In this document: positions 28,090-36,984 of the stretch, piece by piece
Layout of the letters: each line of letters opens with the position of its first letter
How positions within the stretch are numbered: the stretch's first letter is position 1
Origin: Candidatus Paceibacterota bacterium
Lineage (GTDB): Bacteria > Verrucomicrobiota > Verrucomicrobiia > Limisphaerales > UBA8199
NCBI GenBank assembly: GCA_035452965.1
Contig: DAOTCE010000022.1
Span: 20,107 to 84,106 of the forward strand
Direction: 5' to 3'
Length of the DNA stretch: 64,000 nucleotides
Notes under the pieces: model-generated
What the model was told of the DNA's origin: nothing
Seen by the model: the letters and a program-made list of their open reading frames with translations, nothing else
The model's database searches: none
Translations under genes and position numbers: made by a program

Positions 28090-31000
28090 ATGAAGAGCGG
28101 GAAGAACAACCATCATTGCATTGTGGGTGCCGCCAGCTGGATCAACGGCTGGCCGTTGCTTTTGGCGACCTCGCTGCACCTGCTCGCCCAGGCCGACTCC
28201 AGCCGCACGGACTACCGCAATGAGGTCTTCGACCCGGCGCTCACTAGCCAGCAGTGGACGACGCTGACCCAGGCACTGTCGGTGGCATTCTACAGCGGTA
28301 ATATCGGCGACGCCCCTGGTTCCCCCAACGCCTTCAGCTCGGCCAAGACCAACAGCCCTACGGACGGGGCGGTTTATCTGACCCAATCCATTATCGGCCA
28401 GCCGGTGGGGGTGACGACGGTGCCTTTCAACTTGAGCGTGAGCGGCAGCGGCACGGTCACCCCCGCCCCGGATGCCTATACCTGGGCTAACTGGTATCAA
28501 CTGGGCCAGACGGTGACACTGACGGCGCAGCCAGGCCGCTACTATGTCTTCGCCGGATGGAGCGATGGCAATCTTGCCAATCCCCGCACGGTGGTTGCGG
28601 TCCCCAGCAATAGCTACGTCGCCGTCTTCACTAATACTCTCGCGCTGGAGACGAACGCGTTTAGCCGTGTGGTGCCATTCGGCACACCGCTGGTGCTGCT
28701 TGACGGGCAGTACTACTCCAACAACGTTGTGCCCGCTGCCAACGGCACAGTCTTTACGCTGCTGATCACCAACAGCTTCCCGAGCGGAACCAACTACTAC
28801 TCAGTCAACAATGCTGCGTACGTGCCTTACACCGGTCCCGTCCCGGTTACGGCGCCCTTTTCAATACGGGCGCGTGGCTACTCGCAGGATGGCCTGACGT
28901 CACAGGACGCCGACCGGGTGAACAGCATCAGCGTGAATACTCCCGGCGGCGGCACAATCGCTGTTACTTCACAGACAGACTTTTACACGGGAGCGAACTC
29001 CGTCACTTTGACGGCGTCGGGCGAGTCAGGCTGGAGCTTCCTTAATTGGACCAACGATGCCGACGGCGGGGATAATCCTAAGGCGTTGGTCATGACCAAC
29101 AGCCGGACGGTGCAGGCGGTTTTTGGCGCGCCTGTGGTTACCACTGGCACCGCCCTCCACGGCACCATTCGGCGGGAGCCCGATCTGACACTTTATCCCT
29201 ACGGCTCGACCGTGCGGTTATCCGCAATGCCCGATGCCGGCTACTACTTCGATTCCTGGAACGGCGCGCTGAATGGCCGCACGGACACGCCCGTTGACTT
29301 CATCGTCACCAACGCCAGCCCGGTGTCGACGAACACGGCCAAGTTCTTCGAGCTAGGCGTGAACATGTACTCGCTCACGCTGCTCAAGAGCGGCTATGGA
29401 ACGGTGACCGTCACCCCTGCCGGATGGTCCTACGCCAGCGGCACGCTGGTGACCCTGAGCAACAATCCCGCGCCCGGCCAGAGCTTCATCGGCTGGTCTG
29501 GAGACGCTAACAACACCAACAACCCCATCACCGTCAGCATGACGGCCAGCAAGACTATCACCGCCAACTTCGCCGTCACGCAACCGCTCTTCGTGCTGTC
29601 GGCCGACAGTTACGAAGTGAGCGAGAGCGCAGGTGCGTTGGTCGTGCCGGTGCTGAACCTTGGCGTGCTGGGCGGCTCTGTCACCTTGTCCACGCTCGAC
29701 GCCACAGCCGTCGCCGGCTCGGATTACACGACCAACTATACCGCGATCACCAGCCTCAGCGGCCCATCCACGAACTACGTGAGCATCCCCATCCGCCAGC
29801 AGTGGTTGAATGGCCCCGACAAGACCTTCCAGGTCAGCCTGAGCGGCGCGACCACGAATCTCGGCAGTCCCAGCGCGGCCCTGGTTAGCATTCATTACGA
29901 TGCGGCTCCGACGACCAACGGCTCATCTTTCGCCCAGGCTTTTCCCGAGCCTGCTCCTGACCGCAGCGGCAGCTTGCGGGTGACGCTCCTGCCGGAAAAC
30001 ATCGGCGGCCAGTGGCGGTTTGAATGGGAGCGGGGCTGGCGCAACGGCGGCATTCTGGTAACAAATCTGGAGCAGGCGAATTATCCCCTGGCCTTTCGCC
30101 AGTTGCCTGGCTACATCGTGCCCGAGCTGCCGCTGCAGGCGGTGTTTGCGCATGCGCCTACGACTGAGGTGACCAATCAGTATGCCGGCGCAGGGGGAGG
30201 CTTGGGCTGGTTGACGGTGAACCTTGGACCAAGTGTGGTGACCAACAGCGGCTGGCGCCTGCTGGGGGAGCCGGATTGGAGGGCGGGCGGGTCTACCGCC
30301 GCCAACCTCGCACCCGGAGCCCGGCTGGTTGAGTTCAAACCGGTGAGCGGCCTGTCGGCCCCCGCCACACGGGAGGTGGAAGTCTTTGCCAACCAGGGAA
30401 CCTTGATCTCGGGTTATTACCTGATTGTGACACCACCACCATACGATGTGGCATTGCCGACGCCCTTGCCGGACGCCAGCGTTATCAGCGCCGGTTTGAC
30501 CAACTCACCGCGGTTGCCCTACGCCTTCAACGGCCAACTCCAATCGGATGTGGGCTATGGGAGCGGGGTGGCGGTGCGCGACAGGGTGGTGCTTACGGCC
30601 GCGCACGTGGTGTTCAACGACACTGCCCTTTCCTACGTCGGCCAGGTGAACTGGTTCTTCCAGAAGCACAGCGGGGAGATGGACCCCAATCCCATGCCCC
30701 TGTCGGCCCGCGGCTGGTATCTGGCTTCCGGTTACGCCGCACAGCGCGTTTACGACCTGACCAACGGCTATTCTCCCGGCGTCTCCAGCCCGCAATCCCG
30801 GTACTGGGACGTGGCGGCGCTCTACTTCCTGTCGCCGGCGGCCCGGGGCGGTTATGGGGGTTATCTGGCGTCGGACATGCCGACCAACCAGTGGCTGGGC
30901 AATCCGCTCCCCAAGATGCTGGTGGGGTATCCGGTGGACGGAGCTTCGGCCGGCTACACCAACGTCGTGCCCGGCCGAATGCACGCCGTCGCGCCCAACA

Positions 31001-32070
31001 ACTACGCCTTCACGCTGCAAAACGACCAGGTGTATGCCAGCGGGGACTTCCTGAGCTTCCCCGGGAACAGCGGTGGGCCGCTGTGTGTGCTCTACACCAA
31101 CAATGTGTTCTACCCCGCGGGGGTGTATTTGGGCACGCTGAACGGCGCCTCGGTCGTGCACGGCATTGACAGCAACGTGGTCAACCTGATCACGCTGGCG
31201 GCGACGCTGGGGGACGCGGGCACCAACCAGACGGGGGGCGGGGTGATTACGATTACGGTGGCCGGTGGAAGTGGGCTGCTGGCCTATGTGCAGGTGAACA
31301 TCGGGCCGCCGGCGGCGCTGGCCGCAGGAGCGGCGTGGCGGCTGCAAGGGAGCACCAACTGGTCAACTGGCACCAACGACATGGTGGCCGTGGCGGGGGG
31401 CGCTTCGGCCATACTGGAATTCAAATCCATTCCAGGCTGGAACCTGCCGACCAACGCGACCATAGCGCTGGCCTTGGGAGATCGAGTACTTGTGCCGGCG
31501 CTCTATACCCGCGCAGCACAACTCAACGTGAGCCCAGCCGAAGGGCTGACTGCCAGCGGCTATGTCGGCGGGCCGTTCACACCGCCGAGCCTGACTTACA
31601 CCCTCACCAACATGGGTGAGACCAGCCTGGACTGGGAGGTGAGCAAGACGGCGGAGTGGCTCTCGCTGTCTTCAGCCAGTGGGACGCTGGCCGCAGGACA
31701 CGGGGCTGAAATCACGCTCAGTCTGAACGCCCAGGCCGCCAGCCTAGTCCCAGGCACCTACTCGAACACGATCACTTTCGCCAATCTCAGCACGGGCATC
31801 GGCAACACGAACTTCCCTGTGAGCCTCATCGTGGCCGCGCACCCGCTGGCCCACCTCACAAGCCTAAACCTGCTCGCCGACGGTGCGGTCGCCATAACCC
31901 TGGAGGGGCCCCCAGGCCGCGTCTATGCCATCCTGGGTTCTGCCAATCTGCTCACTCCGCTCACCAACTGGCCCGAAGTGCTGCGCCTGACCAACGCCAC
32001 CGGCCAGATTACTTTCACCAACCCGCCCCCCGCCGTCACGCCGCAGTATTACCGCGCCAGGCAGCTCTGA
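28090..32070 (+). CDS. Giant secreted InlB-repeat / Calx-beta / trypsin-fold protease (paralogue 2)
   Basis: 1326 aa from ATG 28090, which lies 2 nt after the preceding stop. The N-terminus has a hydrophobic segment (WPLLLATSLHLLAQA) and then three to four divergent InlB-type repeats between about residues 110 and 495 (for example GWSFLNWTNDADGGDNPKA, QSFIGWSGDANNTNNPITV). A Calx-beta-like domain follows at about 500-605 and a PEGA-like part (GQWRFEWERGWRNGG). The trypsin-fold block at about 808-1038 has VVLTAAHVVF, YWDVAALYF and FPGNSGGPLC. A BACON-like domain at about 1145-1250 (LTYTLTNMGETSLDWEVS) and the terminal module ending YYRARQL complete it. The catalytic block is shared with the paralogues at 20351 and 32260, while the display domains differ. 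Confidence 0.85.
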   Translation: MKSGKNNHHCIVGAASWINGWPLLLATSLHLLAQADSSRTDYRNEVFDPALTSQQWTTLTQALSVAFYSGNIGDAPGSPNAFSSAKTNSPTDGAVYLTQSIIGQPVGVTTVPFNLSVSGSGTVTPAPDAYTWANWYQLGQTVTLTAQPGRYYVFAGWSDGNLANPRTVVAVPSNSYVAVFTNTLALETNAFSRVVPFGTPLVLLDGQYYSNNVVPAANGTVFTLLITNSFPSGTNYYSVNNAAYVPYTGPVPVTAPFSIRARGYSQDGLTSQDADRVNSISVNTPGGGTIAVTSQTDFYTGANSVTLTASGESGWSFLNWTNDADGGDNPKALVMTNSRTVQAVFGAPVVTTGTALHGTIRREPDLTLYPYGSTVRLSAMPDAGYYFDSWNGALNGRTDTPVDFIVTNASPVSTNTAKFFELGVNMYSLTLLKSGYGTVTVTPAGWSYASGTLVTLSNNPAPGQSFIGWSGDANNTNNPITVSMTASKTITANFAVTQPLFVLSADSYEVSESAGALVVPVLNLGVLGGSVTLSTLDATAVAGSDYTTNYTAITSLSGPSTNYVSIPIRQQWLNGPDKTFQVSLSGATTNLGSPSAALVSIHYDAAPTTNGSSFAQAFPEPAPDRSGSLRVTLLPENIGGQWRFEWERGWRNGGILVTNLEQANYPLAFRQLPGYIVPELPLQAVFAHAPTTEVTNQYAGAGGGLGWLTVNLGPSVVTNSGWRLLGEPDWRAGGSTAANLAPGARLVEFKPVSGLSAPATREVEVFANQGTLISGYYLIVTPPPYDVALPTPLPDASVISAGLTNSPRLPYAFNGQLQSDVGYGSGVAVRDRVVLTAAHVVFNDTALSYVGQVNWFFQKHSGEMDPNPMPLSARGWYLASGYAAQRVYDLTNGYSPGVSSPQSRYWDVAALYFLSPAARGGYGGYLASDMPTNQWLGNPLPKMLVGYPVDGASAGYTNVVPGRMHAVAPNNYAFTLQNDQVYASGDFLSFPGNSGGPLCVLYTNNVFYPAGVYLGTLNGASVVHGIDSNVVNLITLAATLGDAGTNQTGGGVITITVAGGSGLLAYVQVNIGPPAALAAGAAWRLQGSTNWSTGTNDMVAVAGGASAILEFKSIPGWNLPTNATIALALGDRVLVPALYTRAAQLNVSPAEGLTASGYVGGPFTPPSLTYTLTNMGETSLDWEVSKTAEWLSLSSASGTLAAGHGAEITLSLNAQAASLVPGTYSNTITFANLSTGIGNTNFPVSLIVAAHPLAHLTSLNLLADGAVAITLEGPPGRVYAILGSANLLTPLTNWPEVLRLTNATGQITFTNPPPAVTPQYYRARQL

Positions 32071-32259
32071 GGGCTGCAACCGCTGCCTATTCATGGCCGG
32101 CTGCGCCCGAGGACGGGCGCACTCCGGTGGCAGTGCCCAAATGGGCCTCCGAGCCGGACCTGTCAGAATGCTGCTTGCCAGTTAATTCAAGCACATTACG
32201 ATGCGGGCCTGCAGGCTATGGAAACGGATTAGAGCACAGCCAAACGCATTTGCCGTGAA

Positions 32260-35200
32260 ATGAAAACCCAGCTTCATACCACAACCATCCATTCCCGAGG
32301 CTTTAAATCAATATGTGCGCTCTTGACAGCGCTTGGTCTGTTGACGGGCAGCGCCAAGGGAGCATGCCCTGAGCCGACAGGCGCCCCACCGCCCGTCATG
32401 CTACCGCTGGAAATGCAACAGGATTTTGTAGTGGTGCAGTTTTTGACACAGCCGGGCTTCGACTACTGGATCCTAGGCACCCATGACCCCGATAATCCCG
32501 ACAGCCTTTGGTTCTACCTCGGGCAGATGTCCGCCTCGGGAACCACCACGTCTTTCGTTGACGGTACAAGCGGGAATGAGCCCGTCCGTTACTACCAGGT
32601 TTATGAAGGCCCCACTGGGCTGTACAGCCGCAATGCAGTCGGGTATGTCAGGAGGGCGCTGCCGACGGGGTTCACGCACGTGGTCACCCCTCGACATTTC
32701 CCCAACACGGTTGGCGCCATGTTCCCCTCCGCTCCCGATGGCGCCGCTATCATTGATGCGCTTGGCAATACAAATTACTGCAGCAACTATGGTTACGGCG
32801 ACGCCGAATGGGATGATCCGGACATGATGATCGCGCCGGCGCAATCTTATACCTTCTACAACCCGAATCCGAGCGACTGGCATGCGGTTTTTGCCGGGGT
32901 GTTCATTCCAGAGTTCTCAGTGCCTTTCGACTGCGTCTATGCGACTCCTTTCACGTTCACCACCCTGGCCGGACGCGCGGCCCAGGGCAGCGCCGACGGC
33001 AGCGGCACCGCCGCCCAGTTTAACAACCCCCAGGCGATTGCCGCGCGCCACGTGGGGACTGGCTACGAACTTTACGTCGCAGACCGGGACAACCACACCC
33101 TGCGCAAGGTGGTCAACGGAGTGGTAACCACACTCGCCGGGTTGCCAGGCAGTCCCGGCAGCCAGGACGGCACGACAAACACGGCGCGATTCTCCGCGCC
33201 GTCGGGTGTTGCGGTGAGCGCCAGTGGCACAGTTTACGTTGCGGACGGGAACAATCACACGATCCGCAAGGTCACCCCTCAAGGGGTGGTCACCACGCTG
33301 GCCGGATTGCCCGGACTGACGGGCGGCCAGGATGGCCAGTCTGGCGAGGCTCGCTTTAACAGTCCCTGCGGCCTCGCTTTGGACAATGCGGGCACACTCT
33401 ATGTCGCGGATAAGATGAATCACACGATTCGTGCCATAACGCCCGCCGGGCTGGTCACCACGCTCGCCGGCGGGTTGGGCCTTTGTGGCTCCAACGACGG
33501 CACGGGCAGCGCGGCCCGGTTCTCCCATCCTACAGGCGTTGCGGTGGACGGAGCCGGCAATGTCTATGTCGCGGATGCGGACAATTCCACGATCCGCAAG
33601 GTGACGCCGTCGGGGGTCGTCACGACTCTGGCGGGCATGGCCGGGAGTTACGGTTCCGGCGACGGCCCGAGCCTTTCAGCAAGGTTTACTCTGCCGCAAA
33701 GCATTACGGTGGACAACGCGACCAACCTCTACGTCGCGGACTCGATGAATCATACCGTTCGAAAGCTGACGCCGCAGGGCACTGGTTGGGTGGTCAGCAC
33801 CCTGGCAGGACTGGCAGGAGTCAGTGGCAGTGAGGATGATGCTGGCAGCGCTGCCCGGTTCAAGAGTCCTGCGGGGGTCGCCGTGGACAGTCAGGGCCGA
33901 ATATATGTCGCGGACACACGCAACAACCTGATCCGCAGAATCACCTCGGCGGGGTCGGTAAGCACCATTGCGGGAGACGTTTGGGCAGGAACTCCCGGGA
34001 GCACCGATGGCAAAGGCAACGCCGCGACGTTTTCCACGCCCTCCGGCGCGGCAGTGGATTCTTCGCGTAACATCTATGTGGCTGACGCTGCCAGCAGCAT
34101 CATTCGAGTGGTTAATTCGCAGGGATACGTTTCCACGCTGGCCGGCAATCCCGGCATCAACGGCAGCGTCGATGGCATAGGCAGCGAAGCCCTCTTTTAT
34201 GGCCCCTCCGGCGTGGCGGTGGACAGCGTAGGGAACGTGTATGTTGCCGACACCACCAACCACACCATCCGCTATATCAACTGGGATGGAGAAGTGGTCA
34301 CAATGGCCGGCATCCCCGGCAATCCCGGGAGCAACGATGGCCCCATGGAAACGGCTCGGTTTAAATATCCGTCTGGCGTGGCGGTGGACAGTAATGGGAC
34401 CGTTTATGTTGCCGACCGCGACAATCATTCCATCCGGATGGTGACGTTCTGGGGAGAGGTCAGCACCGTGGCGGGGCTGGCGGGAGCCGCCGGCGCAGCG
34501 GACGGCACGAATAGCGCGGCCCGGTTCAACCACCCGTGCGGCGTGGCGGTGGATGGCGCGGGCGTTCTCTATGTGGCGGATCGCGACAACCATACGGTTC
34601 GGAAGATTGTGCCGCAGGGTGACGATTGGGTGGTCACTACGCTGGTGGGCAGGGCACAGACCGTCGGCACCGCTGATGGCATGGGCGGGCTGGCAAGTTT
34701 TCTGGAGCCGTGCGGGGTGGCGGTGGACAGCGCGGGCAATCTGTACGTCACCGAGAGGCTCGGTTACACCGTTCGAAAAATCACGCCCGCTGGCGAGGTC
34801 ACCACGCTGGCTGGCCACACCAAATCCGCCGGCAGCCTCGACGGCACAGGCCCCGGAGCATGGTTTAACAAGCCACTCGGGGTGGCGGTGGATGACCGCG
34901 GCGAAGTTTACGTGGCGGATTCCGGCAACAACATCATCCGCAAAGGAGTCTTTCGTCAGTACGTTTCGACCAATGCCGTGCCTTACACCCAGCCGCCGAT
35001 GACTGGGAGCCTGGTCGTGACCCTGCTTCCATCCGGCGTGCCGGGGCAATGGCGGTTTCCCTGGGAACTGGGTTGGCACAGCAGCGGCGAGGTTGTGTCC
35101 AACCTTGTCGCAGGGAACTATCCTGTCGAGTTCCGCAACCCCCCCGGCTACGTGTTGATTGCCACCAACGACTTCATTGCCGTGGTGAGGACCAACACAA

Positions 35201-36807
35201 CAACCTGGGTCACCAACCAGTATTTGCCCACGCTGGGCGGCCCGCCGCAAACGGGCTGGCTGAAGGTGAACATCAGCGGCAGCGTGCCCACCGGCGGCGC
35301 TTGGAGACTGCGGGGCGAGACGACATGGCGGGCGTCGGGTTCAACCGCGACCAACCTCTTGCCCGACATTTACGGGGTTGAGTTTGCGCCGGTGAGCGGG
35401 ATGAGCAGGCCGCCCGGCTTGGCCGCTCAAGTGGTGGCAAACCAAGGGACCGAAGTTTCGTCCGGCAGTTACAGCATGGCCCTGGCGCCGTCCCCGGGGG
35501 TAGCCCTGCCGGCAGTGGTGCCTTCGATGAAGATCAGCAACCTGTCCGCGTTCCCCTTCGGCTTCAACGGTCAGTTGCTTTCGGATGCGGGCTGGGGCAG
35601 CGGCGTGGCGGTGCGGCCCAACGTGGTGCTGACGGCGGCGCATGTGGTCTTCAACGACCAGACTCTTTCCTATGTCGGGAAGCTGCACTGGTTTTTCCGG
35701 CGGGACGCGGGAGTCTTTGAACCCGAGCCTTTGGCGGCACGGGGTTGGTATGTGTTGGGCAGCTATGCGGCCCAGCGGACCAACGACTTGTCACCGAGCG
35801 GCGGCTACGGTGTTGGCCAGGGCAGTCCTGCGTCGCGCAATCTGGACGTGGCGGCGATCTACTTCCCCTCCCCGGTGGCGGGGGGAGGTTACGGGGGCTA
35901 TCTTCCGTCAGACATGGTGCCGAATCCGTGGCTGACGGGCACGAGCCCGAAGATGCTGGCAGGCTACCCGGTGGACGGTTCGATGTTCGGCGACGCCACG
36001 ATCGTCCCCGGCAAGATGTACCAAACGGGGCCGTCCAATGCCGTGTTCACCCTGGCCACGAACCAGGTTTTCAACCCACAGGTCTATACGGCGTCCTGGC
36101 TGTTGAGTTACCCGGGCAACAGCGGCGGACCGTTGTACGTGGATTACAACGGCTATTATTACCCGGCGGGAGTCTATTTGGGCACGCTGTATAACGGCGT
36201 GGTGCCGTATGCCTCGCTGGTGCGGGGGATAGACAGCACCGTGGAGAGCCTGATCGCCGGGGCGCAGGAGCTGGGGGATTCGGGAACCAACGGCACGGGC
36301 GGCGGGGTGATTACAATCACGGCGGGCAGCGGGAGCGGCAAGCTGGCTTACTTGCAGGTGAACCTCGGCCCGGAAGCGGCCGTTAATGCGGGTGCGGCCT
36401 GGCGGTTGGCAGGGAGTAGCTCCTGGTGCGGGAACTCGCCTTTCACCGTCACGGTCCCGCAGGGCGGTTCGGCGGTACTTGAGTTCAAGCCTATCCCGGG
36501 CTGGGACCTGCCTGCCTCGCAGGATGTGGATTTGACCTTGGGTGGACTGAGAACCACAATCGCCCTCTACACGCAGTCGGTGCCGGTTCGGTTGAGCGGG
36601 GTGCGCGTCCTGCCCGATGGCGCTCTCGCCATGACGCTGGAAGGAACCCCCGGCGGCATCTATGCCGTCCTGGCCTCCGGCAACCTGCTCACTCCGCTTG
36701 CCAACTGGCCCGAGGTCCTCCGCCTCACCAACACCACCGGCCAGACCACCTTCACCAACCCGCCCCCAGCCGTCACGCCGCAGTATTACCGCGCCAGGGA
36801 GCTCTGA
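32260..36807 (+). CDS. Giant secreted NHL-repeat / trypsin-fold protease (paralogue 3)
   Basis: 1515 aa. After a signal peptide (ICALLTALGLLTGSAKGA) there is a unique domain at about residues 36-225 (FDYWILGTHDPDNPDSLWFY, YYQVYEGPTGLYSRNAVGYV). Twelve NHL-type repeats follow at about 232-897, each with the pattern TLAG...DG...ARF..P.GVAVD..G..YVAD..NHTIRK. Then come PEGA-like repeats, and a trypsin-fold block at about 1095-1337 with VVLTAAHVVF, NLDVAAIYF and YPGNSGGPLY. The protein ends with the Gly-rich/PEGA part and the terminal module ending YYRAREL. The repeats and C-terminus are closest to paralogue 1. It starts 189 nt after paralogue 2 and precedes the CHASE2 kinase gene. Confidence 0.85.
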   Translation: MKTQLHTTTIHSRGFKSICALLTALGLLTGSAKGACPEPTGAPPPVMLPLEMQQDFVVVQFLTQPGFDYWILGTHDPDNPDSLWFYLGQMSASGTTTSFVDGTSGNEPVRYYQVYEGPTGLYSRNAVGYVRRALPTGFTHVVTPRHFPNTVGAMFPSAPDGAAIIDALGNTNYCSNYGYGDAEWDDPDMMIAPAQSYTFYNPNPSDWHAVFAGVFIPEFSVPFDCVYATPFTFTTLAGRAAQGSADGSGTAAQFNNPQAIAARHVGTGYELYVADRDNHTLRKVVNGVVTTLAGLPGSPGSQDGTTNTARFSAPSGVAVSASGTVYVADGNNHTIRKVTPQGVVTTLAGLPGLTGGQDGQSGEARFNSPCGLALDNAGTLYVADKMNHTIRAITPAGLVTTLAGGLGLCGSNDGTGSAARFSHPTGVAVDGAGNVYVADADNSTIRKVTPSGVVTTLAGMAGSYGSGDGPSLSARFTLPQSITVDNATNLYVADSMNHTVRKLTPQGTGWVVSTLAGLAGVSGSEDDAGSAARFKSPAGVAVDSQGRIYVADTRNNLIRRITSAGSVSTIAGDVWAGTPGSTDGKGNAATFSTPSGAAVDSSRNIYVADAASSIIRVVNSQGYVSTLAGNPGINGSVDGIGSEALFYGPSGVAVDSVGNVYVADTTNHTIRYINWDGEVVTMAGIPGNPGSNDGPMETARFKYPSGVAVDSNGTVYVADRDNHSIRMVTFWGEVSTVAGLAGAAGAADGTNSAARFNHPCGVAVDGAGVLYVADRDNHTVRKIVPQGDDWVVTTLVGRAQTVGTADGMGGLASFLEPCGVAVDSAGNLYVTERLGYTVRKITPAGEVTTLAGHTKSAGSLDGTGPGAWFNKPLGVAVDDRGEVYVADSGNNIIRKGVFRQYVSTNAVPYTQPPMTGSLVVTLLPSGVPGQWRFPWELGWHSSGEVVSNLVAGNYPVEFRNPPGYVLIATNDFIAVVRTNTTTWVTNQYLPTLGGPPQTGWLKVNISGSVPTGGAWRLRGETTWRASGSTATNLLPDIYGVEFAPVSGMSRPPGLAAQVVANQGTEVSSGSYSMALAPSPGVALPAVVPSMKISNLSAFPFGFNGQLLSDAGWGSGVAVRPNVVLTAAHVVFNDQTLSYVGKLHWFFRRDAGVFEPEPLAARGWYVLGSYAAQRTNDLSPSGGYGVGQGSPASRNLDVAAIYFPSPVAGGGYGGYLPSDMVPNPWLTGTSPKMLAGYPVDGSMFGDATIVPGKMYQTGPSNAVFTLATNQVFNPQVYTASWLLSYPGNSGGPLYVDYNGYYYPAGVYLGTLYNGVVPYASLVRGIDSTVESLIAGAQELGDSGTNGTGGGVITITAGSGSGKLAYLQVNLGPEAAVNAGAAWRLAGSSSWCGNSPFTVTVPQGGSAVLEFKPIPGWDLPASQDVDLTLGGLRTTIALYTQSVPVRLSGVRVLPDGALAMTLEGTPGGIYAVLASGNLLTPLANWPEVLRLTNTTGQTTFTNPPPAVTPQYYRAREL

Positions 36808-36984
36808 TCCCTGCAAACGGCATGCTTCAAGAATGGGAAAGGACCTTCGCGCGCTCTGACTTCTGCTCCAAAGCAGTTCGGGGGGCACACGGGGTGCCGG
36901 GTTAAGTTGGTTGCCTTATACCGGCATTGCTATTCCGAAGGCCTTTTGTAAGCTTCCGCCAAGCAATGCCTTCCCGGCCGCACC

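Noticed and set aside
20351..36807. Polymorphic toxin/immunity system
   Set aside because: Constant-C and variable-N is the opposite of polymorphic toxins, and no small immunity-type genes lie between the large genes.
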